This document shows, piece after piece, positions 54,792-61,257 of a stretch of DNA of 64,000 bases (positions within the stretch are counted from its first letter, which is position 1; every line of letters starts with the position of its first letter). The DNA comes from Brasilonema sp. UFV-L1 (GTDB taxonomy: Bacteria > Cyanobacteriota > Cyanobacteriia > Cyanobacteriales > Nostocaceae). A program made the translations under genes and the position numbers. The stretch covers positions 1-64,000 of the forward strand of contig NZ_QMEA01000017.1 of assembly GCF_012912105.1 (NCBI RefSeq), in the 5' to 3' direction. A model generated the notes under the pieces. The model was not told the DNA's origin, did not search any database, and was given only the letters and a program-made list of their open reading frames with translations.

Positions 54792-55496
54792 ATGTCCTCT
54801 CATCTAGAATCAAAAATCCAAACTCTCAAATCGGGTGAGTACCAATGCCTAGGTAACCTGAATATTTATGATTCTCCCAGTTGTCAGCGACTAGCAACTC
54901 AAGCTGCAACTGGGCGACATTTATGGGTAACATCAAACTATCAGGATTGGGCAGTTGAGGTGTGTTTGTGTGAAGATGACTATCCAGGATGGCTGTCACT
55001 ATCCGACTTGGGTTTGTTACAATCATGCACTGTAGCTTATAAAGCGAAAACATTTTCTGAATCAGAAATAAAAAAACGGCTACCAGAGGTGATTGGGTTT
55101 ACCCAAAAAGCTATGCAACAACCAAATTATTACCTCTGGGGTGGTACAGTCGGACCAAATTATGACTGTTCAGGATTGATGCAAGCCGCGTTCGCCTCAG
55201 TAGAGATTCGCATACCCAGAGATGCTTATCAACAAGAAGCTTTTACCCAAGCAATTTCTATCCTAGAATTACAACCAGGTGACCTTGTGTTCTTCGGAAC
55301 TTCCCAAAAAGCAACTCATGTGGGACTCTATTTGGGAGATGGCTGCTATATCCATAGTTCTGGCAAAGAAATAGGGCGTAATGGAATTGGCATTGACCGT
55401 CTTTCGGAACAAGGAGATCAGGTTAGTCAGTCATATTATCAGCAACTGCGCGGTGCTGGAAGAGTGGTGAGAAGTTATGAACCACAAAGACTCTAA
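54792..55496 (+). CDS. NlpC/P60 cell-wall endopeptidase with SH3-like domains
   Basis: About 234 residues from the ATG at 54792 (MSSHLESKIQTLKSGEY). An in-frame ATG at 54672 would overlap the opposite gene by 107 bases and adds residues with no family match, so it is not used. N-terminal SH3b-like part (YQCLGNLNIYDSPSCQRLAT to PGWLSLSDLGLL), then NlpC/P60: catalytic Cys in NYDCSGLMQAAF, His in KATHVGLYLGDGCYIH and a second polar residue following. It matches the cyanobacterial enzyme of known structure, a gamma-D-Glu-diamino-acid endopeptidase acting on murein stem peptides with a free N-terminal L-Ala. No signal peptide. A GT2 gene follows after 15 bases. Confidence 0.92.
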   Translation: MSSHLESKIQTLKSGEYQCLGNLNIYDSPSCQRLATQAATGRHLWVTSNYQDWAVEVCLCEDDYPGWLSLSDLGLLQSCTVAYKAKTFSESEIKKRLPEVIGFTQKAMQQPNYYLWGGTVGPNYDCSGLMQAAFASVEIRIPRDAYQQEAFTQAISILELQPGDLVFFGTSQKATHVGLYLGDGCYIHSSGKEIGRNGIGIDRLSEQGDQVSQSYYQQLRGAGRVVRSYEPQRL

Positions 55497-55511
55497 GGAC
55501 TAAGGAAAAAC

Positions 55512-56537
55512 ATGAGGAGTGGACTGCTTATTAATGGGCTAGCTGGGCAAAATGATGCAATATCATCAGTTGTCCCAGATGTTTCGGTTGTCGTACCTGT
55601 ACATAATGAAGTGGAAAGTCTGCCTCACTTGCTTGAGGCGATCGCCTTCACCTTTTCTACAACTGAGTTGAGTTATGAAATCATCTGCGTGGATGATGGT
55701 TCTACAGATGGTTCAACACAGTTACTCAAAGAACAAGCGCAAATCCGCAATGATTTAAAAGCGGTGATTTTGCGTCGCAATTATGGTCAAACTGCAGCGA
55801 TGGCTGCTGGGTTTAACTATGCGATCGGTAAAGCGATTGTCACTTTAGATGCTGATTTGCAAAATGACCCTGCTGATATCCCCATGCTACTGGCAAAGCT
55901 GGAGGAAGGCTACGATTTAGTCAGCGGTTGGCGAAAAAATCGGCAAGATGGTGCAGTGAATCGCTTACTTCCTTCTAAAATTGCCAACTGGTTAATTAGG
56001 CGAACCACAAGCGTGTATATTCATGACTATGGTTGTTCCCTCAAAGCTTACCGCGCCGAACTCGTGGCAGATATGAATCTTTATGGAGAACTGCACCGCT
56101 TTCTTCCCGCCTTAGCGTATATTGAAGGAGCTAGAATTACAGAAATGCCCGTGCGTCATCACGCCCGTCGCTTTGGTCGTAGCAAATATGGGATATGGCG
56201 GACGTTCCGAGTGTTAATGGATTTGTTAACAATTTTGTTTATGAAAAAATTCCTCACACGCCCGATGCACGTTTTTGGGTTGTGGGGCTTAATTGCAATG
56301 GCTTGTGGTGGGGCGATTGGAATTTACTTGACCTTTGTTAAATTTGCTTTTCATCAGGATATAGGCGATCGCCCGCTCTTAATTTTAGCAGTTCTTTTGC
56401 TTGTGACTGGGGTACAGTTGTTTTGCTTCGGTCTTTTAGCTGAGTTACTGATGCGTACTTATCATGAGTCTCAAGGACGCCCCATCTATCGCGTGCGCGA
56501 GGTTGTTGGAGAAAAAGGAGTTTCTCCACCGAGATAA
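55512..56537 (+). CDS. GT2 glycosyltransferase, dolichol-phosphate-mannose-synthase/GtrB-like
   Basis: 341 residues. VSVVVPVHNEVESLPHLLEA, CVDDGSTDGS, LRRNYGQTAAMAAGF, TLDADLQNDPADIP (metal site) and DYGCSLKAYR. The C-terminus has two membrane helices (VFGLWGLIAMACGGAIGIYL; LLILAVLLLVTGVQLFCFGL). This is the GtrB/DPM1 class that loads a sugar on undecaprenyl phosphate for use at the periplasmic side. AAGGA ribosome site; 15 bases after the NlpC gene, so probably co-transcribed. Confidence 0.93.
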   Translation: MRSGLLINGLAGQNDAISSVVPDVSVVVPVHNEVESLPHLLEAIAFTFSTTELSYEIICVDDGSTDGSTQLLKEQAQIRNDLKAVILRRNYGQTAAMAAGFNYAIGKAIVTLDADLQNDPADIPMLLAKLEEGYDLVSGWRKNRQDGAVNRLLPSKIANWLIRRTTSVYIHDYGCSLKAYRAELVADMNLYGELHRFLPALAYIEGARITEMPVRHHARRFGRSKYGIWRTFRVLMDLLTILFMKKFLTRPMHVFGLWGLIAMACGGAIGIYLTFVKFAFHQDIGDRPLLILAVLLLVTGVQLFCFGLLAELLMRTYHESQGRPIYRVREVVGEKGVSPPR

Positions 56538-56589
56538 AAGTTGTTGCGTTACATACTTACGGAATGAATTGAGATTTTTGCTCAAAGCT

Positions 56590-56700
56590 AAATGCATCTT
56601 CTTTGCGACGTCAGTCGCACGTCACTCGCTAGCCCCGCTCGGGGGCGCTACGCAAACGCTCAAATTCAAAATTCACGCATTCGCTCATTCAAAATTAAGA
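56590..56700. repeat. Dispersed repeat block
   Basis: GTCGCACGTCACTCGCTAGC, GGGGGCGCTACGCAAACGCTC and AATTCAAAATTCACGCATTC follow each other between convergent genes. Parts match blocks at 1015, 29948 and 31055. Confidence 0.6.
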
Positions 56701-56970
56701 CAATCGGTGGGGGACGCATTTATCGTGACAAAACGGGCAAGCCTTATCCTCATCTAACCACTCGGCAAGCTCATCGACACACAACTCGTCAACCCACCTT
56801 CTAATCTGCTCACTTGGGGTTTTCTTCCCGTTAAAGGATAATTGAGCCAGGTCTCTGACTCTAGGGCAAACGCACCTTAAAGCCCAAATTCCGTAGGTGG
56901 GAGCGTAATTCTCTTTAAGATGAGATGTAGATGCAGCTGATGTCATGATTGCTTTAGGCTGAAAAGCCAT
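56695..56970 (-). CDS. Small hypothetical protein with CPFC motif (91 aa)
   Basis: Contains KTPSEQIRRWVDELCVDEL, then AEWLDEDKACPFCHDKC close to the end; CPFCHDKC could bind metal as half of a zinc site. An alternative start is the ATG at 56946. No ribosome site is clear. First of four downstream-type genes on the minus strand, 45 bases after the 128-residue protein. Unknown function; possibly real. Confidence 0.42.
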   Translation of the reverse strand: MAFQPKAIMTSAASTSHLKENYAPTYGIWALRCVCPRVRDLAQLSFNGKKTPSEQIRRWVDELCVDELAEWLDEDKACPFCHDKCVPHRLS

Positions 56971-57015
56971 TAGATATTGCTACAATATCTTGTCGATGCT
57001 CAGTTTCTACCGACT

Positions 57016-57402
57016 TCACCGACTTTGAAAATCTTCATCATCTGATTCATCATCTGATATTTCATCCACCTCCATTTCCCACGGTTTTCCCTTGTCAGGT
57101 GGAGGACAGATGTGGATTTTGGCGTTGTTGGAAAACTGTTTTAACCTTTTGACAAGATGTGGAATAGCATTGGCGAGATGCCAGTAACTTTCTATGTCAT
57201 AGCAAATAATGACTAGTGTTAATAAGCCAGCATTCGTTTTGAAATACCAATGACAATTCGATAATAAAACCCGCGTAATTGGACCACAAACTTGGTAAAA
57301 GCGTTGGCAAGTAGCCTCCTCTAGTTGTCTGTAGAATATTTCATCAAGCAAGGTTGCTCTTACTGGAGGCAAATCATCTGGAGGAAGAGAGGATTTATTC
57401 AT
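57016..57402 (-). CDS. Hypothetical protein with acidic tail (128 aa)
   Basis: [20 protein letters not shown] opens the protein. The core has [40 protein letters not shown] and [15 protein letters not shown]; the tail is strongly acidic ([16 protein letters not shown]). No signal or membrane segment. It follows the luciferase-like gene by 30 bases on the same strand, so they are probably co-transcribed. The LLxNCH pattern is also found in the 58685-59050 product. Function unknown. Confidence 0.65.
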   Translation of the reverse strand: MNKSSLPPDDLPPVRATLLDEIFYRQLEEATCQRFYQVCGPITRVLLSNCHWYFKTNAGLLTLVIICYDIESYWHLANAIPHLVKRLKQFSNNAKIHICPPPDKGKPWEMEVDEISDDESDDEDFQSR

Positions 57403-57432
57403 AACAAAAACCCTTTTTAGTTCGGGAATAAT

Positions 57433-58440
57433 TCACACATAACTTTGTACCTCCTGGGTATAGCGCGTCAAAGTTTCAAGATTCTTTTGCAAATTCAACG
57501 AAGCAGGTTTCAATGCCAAAGTCTTTAAATTTAGTTCATCCTGAAACCGTTTGATTTTGTCACAGCAACTGACAACATCACCAATGATTGAATTTTCTAG
57601 CAATTGGTCTTCATCAAAAGCGCTTTTTTGACCATTATTCGCTTGGAGATGTTGACTGTTATTGCCATACTTTTGTGCTTTTTGACTCAACGCCTTCATT
57701 CTTTGACTAAAAGTGCGAATAAAAGGTAGAGCTTCACTCACCGCCTCATCATATGTACGAGCCACAAAAAAGAATCGTACCACCATGAACTTATCAGAGC
57801 CACTGGGATTAATAGCACGGTATTTAGTAATATTACTCTTGAGTCTATCGAGAGTAAACGGTGCTCCACCCATCAAGCCAAAAGAATTCAAAGCTGCAAA
57901 CCCAATAGCTTCTTCATCACTAGTAGCCACATACACTGGAATTTGTTTTTGCAGAGGTTTCGGGTAAATTGAGACGCGATCGCACTGATAGTACTTGCCA
58001 AGAAACGACACATCAGTGTGATACAATAGTTTATGAATCAGCATCATAGCCTCTAGCGTCTTAGCACGGGATTCACTCATGGGAGTGTTAAAGTGCTTAT
58101 TTTGTTCAGGGAATGGACCACCTTTAGCAATACCTATAGCAAGTCGCCCATTGCAAAGATTATCCAGTGTAGCGATATCTTCTGCAACAAGAATTGGATC
58201 ATGAAATGCCAAAAGCACAGCCGCTGAACCTAAGCGAATAGTAGAAGTCACGCCCGCCAAGTGTGCAATTAACACCAAAATTGATGGGCTAACACTGAAA
58301 TCACTAAAATGATGCTCACTCACCCAAGCTTCTTCAAAGCCCAAACTTTCTACGTGTTTTACCAGCGCCACTTGTTCTAGAATGGCGCGACGGGCATCAG
58401 AGCGATAATTCTCATAATTGCAAAAAAGTCCTGTTTTCAT
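57433..58440 (-). CDS. LLM-class flavin-dependent monooxygenase (luciferase-like)
   Basis: 335 residues. N-terminal MKTGLFCNYENY, EEAWVSEHHFSDFSVSPS (typical HH/EHH flavin site), then TSTIRLGSAAVLLAFHDPIL, CNGRLAIGIAKGGPFPEQN and IYPKPLQKQIPVYVATSD. The (beta/alpha)8 luciferase fold uses reduced FMN and oxygen, or F420. The C-terminal 90 residues (QANNGQKSAFDEDQLLEN to CDKIKRFQDELNLKTLALKP) fit the usual tail. An AAGGAAG ribosome site precedes the ATG. Substrate unknown. Confidence 0.9.
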   Translation of the reverse strand: MKTGLFCNYENYRSDARRAILEQVALVKHVESLGFEEAWVSEHHFSDFSVSPSILVLIAHLAGVTSTIRLGSAAVLLAFHDPILVAEDIATLDNLCNGRLAIGIAKGGPFPEQNKHFNTPMSESRAKTLEAMMLIHKLLYHTDVSFLGKYYQCDRVSIYPKPLQKQIPVYVATSDEEAIGFAALNSFGLMGGAPFTLDRLKSNITKYRAINPSGSDKFMVVRFFFVARTYDEAVSEALPFIRTFSQRMKALSQKAQKYGNNSQHLQANNGQKSAFDEDQLLENSIIGDVVSCCDKIKRFQDELNLKTLALKPASLNLQKNLETLTRYTQEVQSYV

Positions 58441-58684
58441 GACACACTTCCTTTGTCCTATATGATGCAGCGCAGCTCCTCCGCAGGAGGCACAAAATTA
58501 TCAATTCAAAAAAAGAATAAACTCTTTTTTTTTGAATGAGCGCATTTTGAGAGAAGTTAGAGCGGAGGAAACCTCCGATTTAATCTATGCCCTCCCTTGC
58601 CCGCTGCGCGTGCCGTAAGGCGTGGCAAGAGCCATAGGGCGGTGATGCGTGAATTCTCCAGAGGGGTTGAGGCTGCGCAAAATT
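58441..58684. repeat. Intergenic repeats and hairpin
   Basis: ATTCAAAAAAAGA...TCTTTTTTTTTGAAT forms a hairpin at about 58504-58537 that could end transcription of the upstream genes. A dispersed repeat (CGCTGCGCGTGCCGTAAGGC) follows at about 58600-58650. Confidence 0.55.
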
Positions 58685-59050
58685 TTACGTGTAAGACTTC
58701 GTGACAATCCATTGCAGTTCTAACCACAAGTAGGGATTGTTCTGCTTAAGCTTCGATTTAGGATCGTGCAATAGGGATGTAGCATTTAGGCAAACAACCT
58801 CAGTTAATCCCACAAAGAAAGCGACTTCTCTAAAGACAGAAATTTGTGCTTTGACAGCAGCAATCATGTTTTTAGGACAATAAATTGCAATGTAAGGCAG
58901 GAAGTGAACACTCTGTTGTCCCCAGAAAGATTGGATAAGTTTGACATGACAGTTGTCTAGTAGTTTTCCAACTTCTGGGAACGAGTGATTGATAATTGTT
59001 GTGAACTCTTTGACGAGCTCTTGTTCGTACCAACTTGTGTTCGTATTCAT
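58685..59050 (-). CDS. Hypothetical protein, translationally coupled (121 aa)
   Basis: The start is ATG at 59050 with AAGGATGAT just upstream. Its ATGA overlaps the stop of the HsdR-like gene, a sign of coupled translation. A longer frame to 59089 would run into that gene. Core: YEQELVKEFTTIINHSFPEV, KLLDNCHVKLIQSFWGQQ, LPYIAIYCPKNMIAAVKAQI and NPYLWLELQWIV. Soluble. It weakly resembles the 57016-57402 product around LLxNCH and the following hydrophobic strand. Function unknown. Confidence 0.68.
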   Translation of the reverse strand: MNTNTSWYEQELVKEFTTIINHSFPEVGKLLDNCHVKLIQSFWGQQSVHFLPYIAIYCPKNMIAAVKAQISVFREVAFFVGLTEVVCLNATSLLHDPKSKLKQNNPYLWLELQWIVTKSYT

Positions 59051-59958
59051 ATCATCCTTGAGGGACTTTTCGGGTTGTGTATTGTACAAAAAGGGTGACG
59101 AAGCAAGTTTTTGCAGATACTCGCCCCGGTTTCCTCAAACACTATGAAGTGCTGTACTAGTTCTAAGAAACGCCGCTTGTCAAAAATGCCTTGAATCAAC
59201 ACTTCTAGCTCTGTTTCTCCTGCATATGAAAAGTCTTCAATTGTGCGCCAAGGTAAAAACTCTTGCCACTGGGAAGTTAACGTACCAACTCGTGCCAAAT
59301 TTTCTACAATCATGACTTGAAAGACGTTGTAGGAAAATAAATTTGGTATTTGTTGTTGGTACATCTGAAGCCTTTGATAAGCTTTCCAAAATGTCGCTTT
59401 TTCATGCCTTGAGTGACTCCAGACAATGACTGCCAAAGGTAACCCATTGATGAAGACAACAACATCGAGACAGTGACTATGGCATTCCTCGACAATAGTA
59501 AACCCATGAATTACTAGCCAGTCGTTGGAGAGTAAATTAGACGAGTCAAGAAGCCACACTTTGTCGTGGATTATTTGATCACCGTTGTGGTAGACAACAT
59601 CAACCCCGTCAGTCAAGAGTTTGTGAAAACGACGGTTGTTTTCTAGTAAGTTAGAACTGTGGGTGCTAATCAGCCCAGATATGACAGTTTCAATGACCTC
59701 ACATGGAACTTTGGGGTTAATCTGCTTCAAGGCGTTGCGAAGGCAATTAGACAAAATGACCTCGGCATCGCTACTACGTTGAGCCTTGTGTCTACCTATC
59801 TTAATATCTGCTTCCAGAAAGACGGTGTAACCGATGACCTCAAAGAGGGTAAGTAAATCTGGCGCTATAGGTGAAGATTTAATGTTAAAGCGTCGGCACA
59901 ACCTTGTTGTCAGGCGACTCGCTTTGACAGTGGCTATTCGTGACAGTGCGGGATTCAT
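59047..59958 (-). CDS. Truncated HsdR-like protein: type I restriction N-terminal domain without nuclease residues
   Basis: About 303 residues from the ATG at 59958 (MNPALSRIATVKAS); the frame runs on to a GTG at 60066. The region IGYTVFLEADI, AQRSSDAEVILSNCLRNALK, LLENNRRFHKLLTDGVDVVY, NDWLVIHGFTIVEE, FLPWRTIEDFSYAGE and KRRFLELVQHFIVFEETG follows the N-terminal domain of type I restriction subunit HsdR almost block by block. In HsdR the nuclease core reads VVVFVNGLPLAVIELKN. Here it is VVVFINGLPLAVIVWSH: Asp is kept, but the Glu and Lys of E-x-K are replaced by Val and Ser (59416-59424). The helicase motor and C-terminal parts are missing; the protein ends about 30 residues later. No hsdM or hsdS in the window. 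Either a relic or a protein reused for something other than cutting DNA. Confidence 0.82.
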   Translation of the reverse strand: MNPALSRIATVKASRLTTRLCRRFNIKSSPIAPDLLTLFEVIGYTVFLEADIKIGRHKAQRSSDAEVILSNCLRNALKQINPKVPCEVIETVISGLISTHSSNLLENNRRFHKLLTDGVDVVYHNGDQIIHDKVWLLDSSNLLSNDWLVIHGFTIVEECHSHCLDVVVFINGLPLAVIVWSHSRHEKATFWKAYQRLQMYQQQIPNLFSYNVFQVMIVENLARVGTLTSQWQEFLPWRTIEDFSYAGETELEVLIQGIFDKRRFLELVQHFIVFEETGASICKNLLRHPFCTIHNPKSPSRMI

Positions 59959-60250
59959 GCTTAGCAACAGACCTAGTTTTGAGTGACCGCAGAGCTTTCG
60001 CCTAACCCAGCAAATCAATGAAAAATTGACAAAATTAGTTGGTATACTCCTCACAGGAGATACCACCCCCTAATAACATCAAAGCCTAAATCAATTATCA
60101 AAACTGTATAATTCGCTGCAATTACCAACATTTTTGGTAAAACGGTCTGATAATTTGTCAAGATGTTTTGTAGAAGTGCTGTAGATTTCTTGTTGAATGT
60201 TAATTTTTTTAACTTTGAATTTTCTTTCATTCTTTAGACTCTTAAACTTA

Positions 60251-60267
60251 TACCAATTTAATTGGTA
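60251..60267. promoter_or_regulatory. Palindrome upstream of the SUOX-like gene and receptor
   Basis: TACCAAT-TTA-ATTGGTA: perfect 7-base arms with a 3-base centre, about 136 bases before the start codon at 60403. It could be an operator; ATACCAATT palindromes are also a common repeat in this group, so the call is weak. Confidence 0.3.
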
Positions 60268-60402
60268 AAAAGAAGTTTTTGATTATAAGCTTTCTGGCTG
60301 TTTTGTGAACGCGTAGCGGTATGGTATCTCTATTTCCGCCGCAGCAATATATACATGCAGCAAAATTTACCTACATTTTTAACAATTACAGAGGCATGTT
60401 TT

Positions 60403-61092
60403 ATGCGTTTTACTCGTCGGATTGCAATTGTGTCCCTAACACTGTCGATATTAGGGTTTTGGCAAACGACTTTAGCGTTTCCTGGGAATCCTGTTCCCAG
60501 GGAATCAGAAAAAACAACAGCTGTGTGGGAAGAAAATGCCTGTCCAGGGGGTTTGTCCCAGACATTGACCTTGGGTGGTGAAGTCAAAAATCCAACAACT
60601 TTTGACTTGCAAAAGCTTATAAATTTGCAACAAGATTTAAAGAAACAAGACCCAGTAGTCGTGACCGAAGTTACTGTGTCTTTCCAAACAGGATCAGGCC
60701 CGAGAACAGAAACATACTACGGAGTTCCTTTATGGGAGTTTATTAATAATGAGATTTCTTCAGGCGGACTTCAACCTGGTAATTCCGGTCAAAATTCTAA
60801 AAACGCTTTCCTGAGACAGTACATTCTTGCTGAAGCCACTGACTGTTATGGATCGGTTATAAGTATTGGTGAAATTCACCCCAACTTTGAAGCCAAACAA
60901 GTGCTCATTGCATATGCAAAAAAAGCAAGCGATGGTAGTATCCAATATTTGACAGATACAGATGAGGGATTTGCTCGTCTGGTGGTGCCTGGTGATAAAG
61001 CCGGGGGACGTTATATCAGCAACCTTAGAAACATTTTAGTACTCTCTGCTCCTGCTTCCCCTTTAAAAGCCAAATATTTCCGGCAACCTTAA
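60403..61092 (+). CDS. Secreted protein with sulfite-oxidase/molybdopterin-binding fold
   Basis: About 229 residues from the ATG at 60403 (MRFTRRIAIVSLTLSILGFW), with AGAGG 11 bases upstream; two earlier starts lack this. Signal peptide ends near TLAFPG. The core LTLGGEVKNPTTFDLQKL is the usual opening of the oxidoreductase molybdopterin-binding domain. YYGVPLWEFI, ATDCYGSVISIGEIHP (Cys could be the molybdenum ligand, or only structural), FARLVVPGDKAGGRYISNLR and the end follow. Periplasmic. The substrate is unknown, and small forms of this fold often lack cofactor. 166 bases ahead of the TonB-dependent receptor on the same strand, suggesting a shared role in metal or siderophore use. Confidence 0.75.
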   Translation: MRFTRRIAIVSLTLSILGFWQTTLAFPGNPVPRESEKTTAVWEENACPGGLSQTLTLGGEVKNPTTFDLQKLINLQQDLKKQDPVVVTEVTVSFQTGSGPRTETYYGVPLWEFINNEISSGGLQPGNSGQNSKNAFLRQYILAEATDCYGSVISIGEIHPNFEAKQVLIAYAKKASDGSIQYLTDTDEGFARLVVPGDKAGGRYISNLRNILVLSAPASPLKAKYFRQP

Positions 61093-61257
61093 TCCACTTT
61101 AAATTCTCTTCTTACAGCTATTTTCAGTTAATTGAACCACAGATTTTCGTAGGGCACGGCTAGCCTTTGCCCTTACCCGGTAGTTTTTTACTTGAAAAGC
61201 GCTGTAAAAGCAGGTAGCACAGATGAATTTAGTCTCCTAATTGGTGTGAGGAATAAC

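Noticed and set aside
60041-60064. Hairpin containing ACTCCTCACA, similar to the core of the cyanobacterial Yfr1 small RNA
   Set aside because: The motif sits in the stem of a hairpin at the 5' end of the HsdR-like frame, without the second Yfr1 stem or terminator T run. Probably coincidence.
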